Assembly (NCBI GenBank): GCA_021298815.1
Contig: JAJTHE010000016.1
Location: 1 to 62,173 of the forward strand
Reading direction: 5' to 3'
Origin: Betaproteobacteria bacterium
GTDB taxonomy: Bacteria > Pseudomonadota > Gammaproteobacteria > Burkholderiales > CAIKXV01
Length of the DNA: 62,173 nt
Shown: positions 35,680-44,943 of the stretch, one piece after another
How the letters are laid out: each line of letters opens with the position of its first letter
Numbering within the stretch: the first letter of the stretch is position 1
Position numbers and translations under genes: made by a program
Notes under the pieces: model-generated
What the model saw: only the letters and a program-made list of their open reading frames with translations
What the model was told of the DNA's origin: nothing
Databases searched by the model: none

Positions 35680-37176
35680 GTGGGTTCGACGCAATACGAC
35701 GTGGTCGTGATCGGCAAGGGCAATGCAGCACTGTGCGCCGCATTGTCGGCGCGCGACCAGGGTGCCAGCGTGATAGTGCTCGAGGCGGCGTCAGAGGACG
35801 AGTCGGGTGGCAACAGCCGGTTCGCTGGCGGTGTCATGCGCTTTGCCTACGAGTCGGTCGACGACCTGAAGCGGGTGACGGACCTCACCGACGAGGAGGT
35901 CGCCAACAGCGACTTCGGCACCAACACGAAGGAAGAGTACTTCGACGACCTGTTCCGCCTCACCCAGTTCCGCACCGACCCGGAGCTGTCCGAGACGCTG
36001 GTGACCCAGAGCCTGGACGTGATGGCCTGGCTGCGCGGCAAGGGCGCGCGCTTCGTGCCGAACTTCGGCCGCCAGTCGGGCATGGTGAACGGCAAGCGCA
36101 AGTTCTTCGGTCGGCTGCCGATCGAAGTCTCCGGCGGCGGCGCCGGGCTGGTGCGCTACCTCGACGCGGCGGTGGCCAAGGCCGGCATCGAGGTGCTGTA
36201 CGAGACGCGCGCGCTGTCGCTCGTCTACGACGGGGTGAAGGTGTCCGGGGTGCGTGCGCGCCGCAACGGCGAGGTGGTCGAGTTCGGCGCGAAGTCGGTG
36301 GTACTCGGCTGTGGCGGCTTCGAGGCCAATCCCGAGTGGCGCACGAAGTACCTCGGCCCGGGCTGGGAGCTGGCCAAGGTGCGCGGCTCGCGCTTCAACG
36401 TAGGCGACGGCCTGAAGATGGCGCTCGACATCGGCGCTGCGCCCTACGGCAACTGGTCGGGCTGCCATGCGACCGGCTGGGACCGTTACGCGCCCGAGTT
36501 CGGCGACGTCAACGTCGGCGACCAGTTCCAGAAGCACAGCTACATCTTCGGCCTGCTGATCAATTCCGACGGCAAGCGCTTCGTCGACGAGGGCTGGGAC
36601 TTCCATTCGTTCACCTACGCGAAGTACGGCGGCGAGGTGCTGAAGCAGCAGGGCCAGTTCGCCTGGCAGGTGTTCGACTCGAAGGTGAAGCACCTGCTGC
36701 GCTCCGAGTACCGGATCAAGTTCGTGACCAAGGTGACCTCCGACACGCTGGAGGGCCTGGCCGCGCAGCTCGAGGGCGTCGACGGCGAACAGTTCCTGAA
36801 GACCGTGCATGCGTACAACGCGGCGGTGGACAAGGACGTGAAATTCGATCACACGATCAAGGACGGCAAGGGCACGACCGGCATCGAGCCGGCGAAGTCG
36901 AACTGGGCGCAGGCGCTCGACACGCCGCCGTACGAGGCCTACTCGACCACCTGCGGCATCACGTTCACCTTCGGCGGCGTGCGCATCCGCCACGAGACCG
37001 GCCAGGTGGTCGACTCGCACCTGCAGCCGATCCCGGGCCTGTATGCCTGCGGCGAGATGGTCGGCGGCCTGTTCTACTTCAACTACCCGAGCGGCACCGG
37101 ACTGGTGTCGGGCGCGGTGTTCGGCCGCATCGCGGGCCGCGGTGCGGGCCTGGCGGCCACCGGCAAGGCAGCCTGA
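35680..37176 (+). CDS. tcuA: FAD-dependent tricarballylate dehydrogenase TcuA-like flavoprotein
   Basis: Flavoprotein of the fumarate reductase/succinate dehydrogenase superfamily, 498 residues, closest in style to TcuA, which oxidises tricarballylate to cis-aconitate. The FAD motif is V-V-V-I-G-K-G-N-A-A, with Lys where Gly is common. S-G-G-N-S-R-F-A-G-G-V-M-R, L-G-C-G-G-F-E-A-N-P and the C-terminal F-G-G-V-R-I ... G-L-Y-A-C-G-E-M-V-G-G follow. No tcuB (electron-transfer partner) or tcuC (transporter) gene is nearby. Two MmgE/PrpD genes follow directly, 3 bases and then an overlap away, so the product may pass to them. The exact substrate is inferred, not shown. Confidence 0.78.
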   Translation: MGSTQYDVVVIGKGNAALCAALSARDQGASVIVLEAASEDESGGNSRFAGGVMRFAYESVDDLKRVTDLTDEEVANSDFGTNTKEEYFDDLFRLTQFRTDPELSETLVTQSLDVMAWLRGKGARFVPNFGRQSGMVNGKRKFFGRLPIEVSGGGAGLVRYLDAAVAKAGIEVLYETRALSLVYDGVKVSGVRARRNGEVVEFGAKSVVLGCGGFEANPEWRTKYLGPGWELAKVRGSRFNVGDGLKMALDIGAAPYGNWSGCHATGWDRYAPEFGDVNVGDQFQKHSYIFGLLINSDGKRFVDEGWDFHSFTYAKYGGEVLKQQGQFAWQVFDSKVKHLLRSEYRIKFVTKVTSDTLEGLAAQLEGVDGEQFLKTVHAYNAAVDKDVKFDHTIKDGKGTTGIEPAKSNWAQALDTPPYEAYSTTCGITFTFGGVRIRHETGQVVDSHLQPIPGLYACGEMVGGLFYFNYPSGTGLVSGAVFGRIAGRGAGLAATGKAA

Positions 37177-37179
37177 ACG

Positions 37180-38577
37180 ATGGCCCACGACGCCGGCAGC
37201 GACAACCGCTACACACGGGGCATCGCGGAGTTCGTCTCCGGGCTGCGTTACGAGGACGTGCCCGCCGAGGTGCTGGCGCGGATCAAGCTGCTGATGCTCG
37301 ATTCACTCGGCTGCGCGCTGTACGGCGCCGACCTCGAATGGAGCCGCATCCTGCAGCGCACGCTGGCTGCGGTGGACGCCACGCGTACCTGCCCGGTGTG
37401 GGGCACCGGCCAGCGTCTGTCCGCGCCGCACGCGGCGCTGGTCAACGGCACGCAGGTGCAGGGCTTCGAACTCGACGACGTGCATCGTGCCGGCGTGCTG
37501 CATGTCGGGGCGGTGGTGCTGCCGGCGCTCGTCGCCGTCGCCCAGATGCGCCCGGGCATGACCGGGCGCGAGTTCCTGGCCGCCGCCGTCGCCGGCTACG
37601 AGATCGGCCCGCGGGTCGGCTTGTGCATGGGGCCGGAGCACATCGCGCAGGGCTGGCATTCGGGCGCGACCCTCGGCGTGTTCTCCGCGGCCGCCGGTGC
37701 CGCACGCGGCTTCGGCCTCGATGCCGAACGCACCGTGCATGCGCTGGGCATCGCCGGTACGCAGGCTGCCGGCCTGATGGCGGCGCAGTACGGCGCGATG
37801 GTCAAGCGGGTGCATGCCGGCCGCTCCTCGCAGAGCGGGCTGTACGGCGCGCTGTTCGCGCGCGATGGGCTCACCGGCATCGTCAACGTGCTCGAGAGCG
37901 AGTACGGCGGCTACTGCACGACGTTCTCGCGCTCGACCGACCGCTTCAACCTGTCCGAACTCACCGCCGGCTTCGGCACCACCTGGCAGACGATGGGTGT
38001 CGCGCTGAAGTTCTACTCGTGCGTGGGCAGCAACCACACGACGCTCGACGCGATCCGCGAAATGCAGGCCGAGCGGCCGTTCGGTGCCGAGGAGGTCGAC
38101 CGCATCCTGGTGCATGGTTCGCAGGTCACCATGGACCATGTCGGCTGGAAGTACGTGCCCCAGGGCCTGACCTCGGCCCAGCTCAACCTGCCGTACTGCG
38201 TGGCGACCTGGCTGCTCGAAGGCGACTGCTTCGTCGACCAGTTCACCGAAGACAAGGTGGCCGACCCGGAGCGCATGCGCATCGCGCAGAAGGTGGCCGT
38301 GCAGCACGACGACGAGATCACCGCGAAGGGTGCGAAGTACCGGCACGAGGTCCGGGTCGAGCTCTGGCTGAAGGACGGCACGCGCTTCGAACGCCGGGTC
38401 GAGTCGGCGCGCGGCAGCGAGTACCGGTTCGCGTCGGATGCCGACGTGGTGGAGAAGTTCGGCAAGCTCGCGTCCAGGGCCCTGCCGCCGCGCAAGGTCG
38501 AGGCGCTGCGCGATGCGATCCTCGGCCTGGACGCGCTGGCCGATGCGTCCTCGCTCGGCGAACTGCTCGTCCCGTGA
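37180..38577 (+). CDS. MmgE/PrpD-family protein (2)
   Basis: MmgE/PrpD-family protein of 465 residues. The acidic motif appears as G-F-E-L-D-D-V-H-R-A-G-V-L-H-V-G; W-H-S-G-A-T-L-G-V-F and Y-S-C-V-G-S-N-H-T-T-L-D-A follow. Here the C-C-x-x-T-H of PrpD1 is replaced by C-V-G-S-N-H. It lies 3 bases after the TcuA-like gene and overlaps the next PrpD gene (GTGA). If TcuA makes a cis-aconitate-like product, this could be its hydratase or decarboxylase; that is inference from gene order and family chemistry. Confidence 0.9.
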   Translation: MAHDAGSDNRYTRGIAEFVSGLRYEDVPAEVLARIKLLMLDSLGCALYGADLEWSRILQRTLAAVDATRTCPVWGTGQRLSAPHAALVNGTQVQGFELDDVHRAGVLHVGAVVLPALVAVAQMRPGMTGREFLAAAVAGYEIGPRVGLCMGPEHIAQGWHSGATLGVFSAAAGAARGFGLDAERTVHALGIAGTQAAGLMAAQYGAMVKRVHAGRSSQSGLYGALFARDGLTGIVNVLESEYGGYCTTFSRSTDRFNLSELTAGFGTTWQTMGVALKFYSCVGSNHTTLDAIREMQAERPFGAEEVDRILVHGSQVTMDHVGWKYVPQGLTSAQLNLPYCVATWLLEGDCFVDQFTEDKVADPERMRIAQKVAVQHDDEITAKGAKYRHEVRVELWLKDGTRFERRVESARGSEYRFASDADVVEKFGKLASRALPPRKVEALRDAILGLDALADASSLGELLVP

Positions 38578-39980
38578 GCGTGCCTCCGGTGGCATCCCCG
38601 GTCGACGGATCCGCCGCCGGCCCCACCGCGGCGCACGTGCTGGCGACCTGGGCGGCGGGGCTGCAGGCCGGCGCACTGCCAGCGCCGGTGCTGGCACGGG
38701 CACGCCAGTGCATCGTCGATACCGTCGGTGCCAGCCTGTTCGGCGCCGGCCTGCCATGGGGGCGCATCGCCGCCGGCTTCGCGCGCCAGCAGGTCGGGGG
38801 AGGCGGGGGCGCCTGCCGGGTCATCGGCACTTCCGTGCGCGCCGGCAGCGCGCATGCCGCGCTCGCCAACGGCGTGCTCGCGCACGCGTTCGAGCTCGAC
38901 AGCCTGCGCAAGCCCGGCGCCGGCGTGCATCCGGGCGCGACCCTGTGGCCGGCGGCGCTGGCCATCGGCGAGGAACTGGGCGCGGACGGACGCAGCCTGC
39001 TGGTGGCGTTCGTCGCCGGCTGCGAGGTGATGTTCCGCATCGGCGCGGCGTCGCGGCATTCGAGCGAATCGCTGGGCTTCCATGCGCCGGGGCTGACCGG
39101 TCCCTACGGCGCGGCGGTGGTGGCCAGCCACCTGCTCGGGCTGGACGCCACTCGCACCTGCAATGCCCTGGGCATCGCCGGTTCGCTCGGTGGCGGCCTG
39201 CTCGCGTTCGCCAGGGCCGGCAACGGGGCGATGGTGAAGCGGCTGCACATGGGCCGGGCGGCCGAAGCGGGCGTGGTCGCCGCACGCCTGGCGGCGGACG
39301 GCTACGAAGGGCCGGATACCGTGCTGGAAGGCCGCTTCGGCTTCCTCGAGGCCTACTGCCGCGACGGGGACGCCTCGCGGCTGGTGCGCGGGCTGGGCAC
39401 CGAGCACGAGACGCTCACCATCTGCTTCAAGCGCTTCGGCTGCCATGTCACCGCGCACACCCCGGTGCAGAGCCTGCTCGAACTGCGGGCGGAGCACGGC
39501 TTCGATGGCGACGCGGTGGCGTCGCTGGTGATCGAGGCGGGCGACAAGGTGCTCTCCCACCACGCGAATGCCGCGCCGTCCGACCTCGCCGGTGCGCAGT
39601 ACAGCGTTCCGTTCTGCGCGGCGATCGCCCTGCACGAGGATCCGCTGGATCCCAACGTGTTCTCGATGGCGCGGGTCTCCGATCCGCGCATCCGTGCTGC
39701 GGCGGCGCGCATCGTGCTGGCGCCGTTCAGCGACGCCGCCGCCGGGCGATCGGCCTGGGCGAGCCGCGTGCGGATCGAACTGAAGGACGGCCGGCGATTC
39801 GAGCGCCTGGCGGACGATTTCCGCGGCACGCCCGCCTCGCCGCTGTCCGACGACGAGATGGCCGTGAAGTTCATGCGCATGGCCGGCGCCTTCCCGGCGT
39901 CGGGTCGCCTGCTCGAGCAGTTGATGGCGCTCGACGGGCTGTCCGACTGCCGCACGCTCGCGCTCGACGCACGCGACTGA
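38574..39980 (+). CDS. MmgE/PrpD-family protein (3)
   Basis: Third family member, 468 residues, starting at a GTG that overlaps the previous stop (GTGA). The family's E-L-D-D is changed to F-E-L-D-S-L-R-K-P-G-A-G-V-H-P-G, losing the second Asp, and the His motif is K-R-F-G-C-H-V-T-A-H-T-P-V. Tandem placement with PrpD2 and the altered motif suggest that the two may form a hetero-oligomer or that this copy has a different substrate. The frame is open far upstream because it shadows the two preceding genes; the family N-terminus fixes the start here. A 186-base gap follows. Confidence 0.88.
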   Translation: MSVPPVASPVDGSAAGPTAAHVLATWAAGLQAGALPAPVLARARQCIVDTVGASLFGAGLPWGRIAAGFARQQVGGGGGACRVIGTSVRAGSAHAALANGVLAHAFELDSLRKPGAGVHPGATLWPAALAIGEELGADGRSLLVAFVAGCEVMFRIGAASRHSSESLGFHAPGLTGPYGAAVVASHLLGLDATRTCNALGIAGSLGGGLLAFARAGNGAMVKRLHMGRAAEAGVVAARLAADGYEGPDTVLEGRFGFLEAYCRDGDASRLVRGLGTEHETLTICFKRFGCHVTAHTPVQSLLELRAEHGFDGDAVASLVIEAGDKVLSHHANAAPSDLAGAQYSVPFCAAIALHEDPLDPNVFSMARVSDPRIRAAAARIVLAPFSDAAAGRSAWASRVRIELKDGRRFERLADDFRGTPASPLSDDEMAVKFMRMAGAFPASGRLLEQLMALDGLSDCRTLALDARD

Positions 39981-40166
39981 TCCCGCCACCGAGCGTCAGC
40001 CGCGCGTCATGGCGCGGGCGGGCACCAATGCGGTGCGTCGCTGCAAGCCGCGGGGCGCATCCCGGTGGCGATGCAGCCGGCGCATGAATGCAGGGGTGTC
40101 CATGCATTTACTGTGGCCATTCGTTGTGCAAGACTCCTGGGTGCACCGCACCCCGGAGGATTGGAC

Positions 40167-41060
40167 ATGGAACCCAGCGAGTACGGCCCGTTCGAGTATT
40201 CCCCGATCAACCGGCGCGAGCCGTGGCACTGGCCGAACGGTTCCAGGCTCGCGCTCTGGGTGATCCCGAACATCGAGTTCTTCCCGCTGACCCGGCCGCT
40301 GCCCGGCCACCCGTGGGAGAAGGCGAGCGGCAATGCCAGCGACGCGCCGACCGTGCGCGCCTGGGGCCAGCGCGACTACGGCAACCGGATCGGCATCTTC
40401 CGCGTGATGGAGGTGCTCGAGAAGTTCGGCATCCGCGCCACCGCCACCATCAACAGCGACGTCTGCGACCGCCATCCGCAGATCGTCGAGGACGCGGTGA
40501 AGCTCGGCTGGGAGTTCATGGGCCACAACAAGACCAACAGCCAGCGGCTGACCGGCCTCGACCGCGAAGCCGAGCGCACGGTGATCCGCGACGCGCTCGA
40601 GCGCATCCGGCAGGCGACCGGCAGGAAGCCGGTCGGCTGGCTCGGCTCGGGGCTGGCCGAGACCTGGAACACGCTCGACCTGCTGGCCGACGAGGGTTGC
40701 CTCTACGTGTCCGACTGGGTGAACGACGACCAGCCGTACCGGATGAACGTCGGCAGCCGCGAGCTGGTCTACCTGCCGTATTCCTACGAGATCAACGACT
40801 CGCCGCAGCTCTACTACCGCGACCGTTCGATCGAGGAGTTCGAGCTGATGATCAAGCACCAGTTCGACGTGCTCTACCGCGAGGCCGAGCACTCGGCGCG
40901 CGTGATGGCGATCTGCCTGCATCCGTTCATCATCGGCGTGCCGCACCGCATCGGCGGGCTGCAGCGCGCGCTCGACTACATCTGCAGCCATGCGGGCGTG
41001 TGGAAGGCCACCGGCACCGAGATCGTCGAGGCCTACCTGAAGACGGGAGTGAAGCTGTGA
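40167..41060 (+). CDS. Polysaccharide deacetylase-fold (PuuE/allantoinase-like) hydrolase
   Basis: NodB-fold enzyme of 297 residues, similar in outline to PuuE-type metal-independent allantoinases and other carbohydrate-esterase-4-like hydrolases that cleave C-N bonds. Segments I-R-A-T-A-T-I-N-S-D-V-C-D, W-E-F-M-G-H-N-K-T-N-S-Q and the C-terminal L-H-P-F-I-I-G-V-P-H-R are typical. ATG 40167 has GGAGGA 6 bases upstream; an in-frame ATG 102 bases earlier is rejected. The stop overlaps the GTG of the next Bug gene (GTGA). It is the first gene of the run to 45912, with its promoter probably in 39981-40166. Substrate not assignable. Confidence 0.83.
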   Translation: MEPSEYGPFEYSPINRREPWHWPNGSRLALWVIPNIEFFPLTRPLPGHPWEKASGNASDAPTVRAWGQRDYGNRIGIFRVMEVLEKFGIRATATINSDVCDRHPQIVEDAVKLGWEFMGHNKTNSQRLTGLDREAERTVIRDALERIRQATGRKPVGWLGSGLAETWNTLDLLADEGCLYVSDWVNDDQPYRMNVGSRELVYLPYSYEINDSPQLYYRDRSIEEFELMIKHQFDVLYREAEHSARVMAICLHPFIIGVPHRIGGLQRALDYICSHAGVWKATGTEIVEAYLKTGVKL

Positions 41061-42040
41061 CCGCGGGGGCCCGGCCGGTGCTGCAGGGGCTGGTCCTCGT
41101 CGCATCCTGCCTGCCGCTGGTGGTGGCCGCGGCGTCGCCCGACTATCCGCGGCGCACGATCCGGATGATCGTCGCGTTCTCGCCGGGCGGTGGCACCGAC
41201 ATCACCGGGCGCATCGCCGCGCAGGCGATCGCCGAGGGGCTGGGCCAGCCGGTGGTGGTCGACAACCGTCCGGGCAGCGGCGGCATCATCGGCACCCAGA
41301 TGGCCGCGCGTGCACTGCCCGACGGCTACACCCTGATCACCGGCGGCACCGGCTCGCATGCGATCAACCCGGCGCTGTACAAGGACATCCCCTACGACCC
41401 GGTGCGCGACTTCGCGCCAGTCACGCTGGTCGCCTCGACCCCCTACCTGATGGTGGTCACGAATTCGCTGCCGGCGAAGACGGTGCGCGAGTTCGTCTCG
41501 CTGCTGAAGTCCGACCCGTCGAAGATCAACATGGCCTCGTCCGGCGCGGGCGGCATGCCGCACCTGGCGGGCGAGCTGTTCCAGCTGATGACCGGCGTGA
41601 AGATGACCCACGTGCCGTACAAGGGCACCGGCGCGGTGTTCCCCGACCTGATCTCCGGGCAGGTGCAGGTCACCTTCGGCGACCTGATCGCGGCCTTCCC
41701 GCATGTGAAGGGCGGGCGGCTGCGGGCCCTGGCCATCACGTCGCCGAAGCGGGTGGCCAGCCTGCCCGACGTGCCGACCGTGGCCGAGGCCGGGGTCCCG
41801 GGCTACGAGGCGGTCGGCTGGTTCGGCGTGTTCGCGCCGGCCCGCACGCCGGTGCCGATCGTCGACGCGCTGCAGGGGGCGATCGCCCGCTACCTAGAGC
41901 GGCCCGAGGCGCGCGAGAAGTTCGCGGGGCTCGGTGCCGAGGTGGTCGCCAATCGCCCGGCCGAGTTCGCGGCCGTCCTGAAGGCCGACATCACCCGCTG
42001 GGCGCGGGTGGTGAAGGAATCCGGCGCGAGGGTCGAATGA
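41057..42040 (+). CDS. Bug-family substrate-binding protein (6)
   Basis: Bug receptor of 327 residues, GTG start overlapping the deacetylase stop and ATGA overlap with the next PrpD gene, so translationally coupled on both sides. The signal peptide is short and the mature start Y-P-R-R-T-I-R-M departs from the W-P-x-K-P-x-R of the other copies. Loops A-F-S-P-G-G-G-T-D-I-T-G-R and D-N-R-P-G-S-G-G-I-I-G. Close coupling between a C-N hydrolase and a dehydratase-family enzyme suggests a shared substrate such as a cyclic or amide-containing acid. Confidence 0.91.
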   Translation: MTAGARPVLQGLVLVASCLPLVVAAASPDYPRRTIRMIVAFSPGGGTDITGRIAAQAIAEGLGQPVVVDNRPGSGGIIGTQMAARALPDGYTLITGGTGSHAINPALYKDIPYDPVRDFAPVTLVASTPYLMVVTNSLPAKTVREFVSLLKSDPSKINMASSGAGGMPHLAGELFQLMTGVKMTHVPYKGTGAVFPDLISGQVQVTFGDLIAAFPHVKGGRLRALAITSPKRVASLPDVPTVAEAGVPGYEAVGWFGVFAPARTPVPIVDALQGAIARYLERPEAREKFAGLGAEVVANRPAEFAAVLKADITRWARVVKESGARVE

Positions 42041-43389
42041 AGCCCGGCATGCCGGTGCAGCCGGTCACCCGTGCGCTGGTCGACCGCGCGCTCGCGCTGG
42101 CGCCGGACACCCTGCCGGCCGAGGTGCGCACGCTGGCCCTGCAGTGCATCCTCGACACCTTCGGCGTGATGCTCGCCGCCCGCGACGAGCCGCTGGTGCG
42201 CCTGCTCGCCGACGCCGCGCGGGAGGAGGGCGGACGCCAGCAGGCGACCGTGCTGTGCGACGGCCTGCGGGCGTCGGTCGCGCAGGCCGCGCTGTGCAAC
42301 GGCACGCTGGCGCACGCGCTCGACTACGACGACGTCAACCTGAACATCAACGGCCATCCGTCCGCGGTGTTCCTGCCGGCGCTGCTCGCGCTGGGTGAGT
42401 CGATCGACGCATCGGGCCGCGACCTGCTGGTCGCGTTCGTCGCCGGCTACGAACTCGCCTGCCGGGCGGGCGCGCTGGTGCAGCCCGACCACTATGCACG
42501 CGGGTTCCATTCCACCGCCACCGTCGGTGCGTTCGGCGCGGCGATGGCCTGCTCGCGCCTGCTCGGCCTGGACGCGGCGCGTAGCGGCCATGCGCTGGGC
42601 ATCGCGGGCACCCGGGCCTCCGGTCTGAAGGCGATGTTCGGCACCGACTGCAAGGCCTACCATGCCGGCCTGGCTGCCGAGGACGGCGTGCGGGCTGCGC
42701 TGCTCGCGCAGCGCGGCATGTCGAGCCGGACCGACGTGCTCGAATGCCGGCAGGGCTTCGCCGCCGCGCTCAGCAACGACTTCCATCCCGATCGCGCGCT
42801 GGTGCCCGACCGCTGGTTCATCCGCGACAACCTGTTCAAGTACCACGCCGCCTGCTACGGCACGCATTCGACCATCGAGTGCGCGCTGCGGCTGCGCGCC
42901 GAACACGCGCTCGATCCGGCGGCCATCGACCGCATCGTGATCCGGGTCGAGAAGGTCAACGACGGCACCTGCAACATCGCCTGGCCCGAATCGAGCCATG
43001 AAGCCAAGTTCAGCCTGCGCTTCACCGCGGCGCTCGCGCTGTGCGGCGGGGACACCGGGGCACTCGACAGCTATGGCAGCGGCCATCTCGCCGACTCGCG
43101 CATCCGTCGGCTGATCGAACGTACCGAGGTCGAACTGGTCGAGGGTTGCCCGACGATGTTCACGCAGGTGGCGGTCACTGCGGGCGGTCGGGAAGTGCGT
43201 ACCGAGCACGACTCCGGCGTGCCGTTGTCCGACCTCGCGCTGCAGGGAAGCAGGCTCGATGCGAAGTTCGCCTCGCTCGCCGGGCGGGTGCTCGGCAGCC
43301 GGCGCGCGGCGGAACTGTCGAGCGCGATCCGCTCGCTCGAGGACGTGCGGGTACGCGACCTGGTGGCGCTGTGCGCGCCGACGGACTGA
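42037..43389 (+). CDS. MmgE/PrpD-family protein (4)
   Basis: MmgE/PrpD-family protein of 450 residues. The active-region motif A-L-D-Y-D-D-V-N-L-N-I-N-G-H-P-S and F-H-S-T-A-T-V-G-A-F resemble PrpD1 most closely of the copies here; the Cys/His motif is H-A-A-C-Y-G-T-H-S-T-I-E. Coupled by ATGA to the Bug gene before it. A 52-base gap with a strong ribosome site separates it from the divergent fifth copy. Function likely hydration/dehydration or decarboxylation of a carboxylic acid; exact reaction unknown. Confidence 0.9.
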   Translation: MKPGMPVQPVTRALVDRALALAPDTLPAEVRTLALQCILDTFGVMLAARDEPLVRLLADAAREEGGRQQATVLCDGLRASVAQAALCNGTLAHALDYDDVNLNINGHPSAVFLPALLALGESIDASGRDLLVAFVAGYELACRAGALVQPDHYARGFHSTATVGAFGAAMACSRLLGLDAARSGHALGIAGTRASGLKAMFGTDCKAYHAGLAAEDGVRAALLAQRGMSSRTDVLECRQGFAAALSNDFHPDRALVPDRWFIRDNLFKYHAACYGTHSTIECALRLRAEHALDPAAIDRIVIRVEKVNDGTCNIAWPESSHEAKFSLRFTAALALCGGDTGALDSYGSGHLADSRIRRLIERTEVELVEGCPTMFTQVAVTAGGREVRTEHDSGVPLSDLALQGSRLDAKFASLAGRVLGSRRAAELSSAIRSLEDVRVRDLVALCAPTD

Positions 43390-43441
43390 TTCGAACGATG
43401 CGCGCCGGCCACGTGCCGGCGCCCGGCAGGAGGTGCGGCAG

Positions 43442-44902
43442 ATGAACGTCCCGACCATGCATGACCCGGCGGTGCACGGCGGCGCCGGGGACGCGACCGC
43501 CGATGCCGGGGCCCGCGCGGCGGTGGCCCTCGGCATCCGCCGCCTCACCGACTGGGCGGCCGGCCATCGCGCGCCCGCATCCGGTGGCGTCGATCCGCTG
43601 GCGGCCTTCCCCGCATCCATCGCCTTCCGCGCGGCGCGCGTGATCGGCGACAACCTCGCGGCGGCGCTGGCCGCGTCGCCCGAGCCGGAGGTCGACCGGG
43701 TGCACCGCCAGCTCGTACGTCGCGGTGGCGCCGCCGAGTGCACGCTGCTGGCGGCGCCGCCGCTGCGCACCGACCGCTTCTCCGCCGCGCTGGGCAACGG
43801 CATCGCGGGCAGCTGGTGCGAACTGGACGAAGGCTACCGGCTCGCGCCTTGCCATGCCGGCCTGTACACGCTGCCTGCGCTGTGGGCCGAGGCCGAGGCC
43901 GGCGGGCTCACCGTCGCCGAGGTGCTGGCCTGCGCAGTGCTCGCCTACGAGGTCACCGGGCGCTTCGCGCGTTGCTGGATCTTCCCGCAGATGACCCTGC
44001 ATCCGCACCCGCAGACCGCCGCCATCGGCGGCGCCATCGCCACGACGCTGGCACGCCGCTCGGATGCGCGCATCACCCACGATGCGGTGACCTCGGCCGC
44101 GACGCTGGTCACGGTGGGCGGCTACGAGCATGCGCTACGCGGGGCGCTGGTGCGTAACGTGTGGGCCGCGGTCGGCACCGCCAACGGCATGCGCGCGGCC
44201 GACTGGGCCGAATGCGGGCTGGGTGGCCTGCCCGATGGCGCCTACGACGTGTTCACCACGCTGCTCGGGCAGGCCGCGGATCCCGCGGCGCTCGACCACG
44301 GCCTCGGCGAGACCTGGGCGATCGGTTCCGGCTACCACAAGGTCCACGCCTGCTGCCAGTCGACGCATTCGGCGGTCGAGGCGACCCAGGCCGCGATGGC
44401 GCTGCTGCCGGCCGGGCGCACCCATGCCGATGTCGTGTCGGTCCTGCTCGAGAGCCACCGGCCGCAGATGAGCAACCCGCGCCCGCAGACCACGCTCGCC
44501 GCGCGCTTCTCGTTCGAGCATGTGCTGGCCACCGTGCAGGTGCATGGCCATGCCGGGGCCGATGCCTTCGCGGCGTCGACGCTGGACGACCCGGCGATCG
44601 TGCGGCTGCGCGAGCGCATCCGGCTGGTGCCGTATGCGCCGGTGCGGCCGCGGCCGCTCGACCGTCCGGCGCGGGTCACCCTGACGCTGTGCGACGGCGC
44701 GCAGGTCACCGGCGAATGCCTGAGTGCGCGTGGCGGCCCCGACCGGCCGTTCGACGATGCGCAGATCCGCGCCAAGGCGCAGGGCATCACCGGCGAGCGC
44801 CATCCGCGCTTCGTCGAGGCGGTCGATGCCCTCGAGCGCCTCGATCCCGCGACGCTGGCGCAGCCGTGGTCCGCATGGATCGCGGCGGCGCTTGCCCGAT
44901 GA
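43442..44902 (+). CDS. MmgE/PrpD-family protein (5), divergent
   Basis: Longest and most divergent family member, 486 residues. The acidic motif is G-S-W-C-E-L-D-E-G-Y-R-L-A-P-C-H-A-G, the middle has I-F-P-Q-M-T-L-H-P-H-P-Q-T-A-A-I-G-G, and the Cys/His motif is H-A-C-C-Q-S-T-H-S-A-V-E-A. An extra N-terminal 35 residues with several His and Gly precede the fold. ATG 43442 has AGGAGGT 7 bases upstream. Its distance from the other four copies suggests old divergence and not a recent duplication. The next Bug gene follows after 41 bases. Confidence 0.85.
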   Translation: MNVPTMHDPAVHGGAGDATADAGARAAVALGIRRLTDWAAGHRAPASGGVDPLAAFPASIAFRAARVIGDNLAAALAASPEPEVDRVHRQLVRRGGAAECTLLAAPPLRTDRFSAALGNGIAGSWCELDEGYRLAPCHAGLYTLPALWAEAEAGGLTVAEVLACAVLAYEVTGRFARCWIFPQMTLHPHPQTAAIGGAIATTLARRSDARITHDAVTSAATLVTVGGYEHALRGALVRNVWAAVGTANGMRAADWAECGLGGLPDGAYDVFTTLLGQAADPAALDHGLGETWAIGSGYHKVHACCQSTHSAVEATQAAMALLPAGRTHADVVSVLLESHRPQMSNPRPQTTLAARFSFEHVLATVQVHGHAGADAFAASTLDDPAIVRLRERIRLVPYAPVRPRPLDRPARVTLTLCDGAQVTGECLSARGGPDRPFDDAQIRAKAQGITGERHPRFVEAVDALERLDPATLAQPWSAWIAAALAR

Positions 44903-44943
44903 ACGACCTCCAGGCAGCCCGTCCAATCGAGAGGAGTGCGTAG

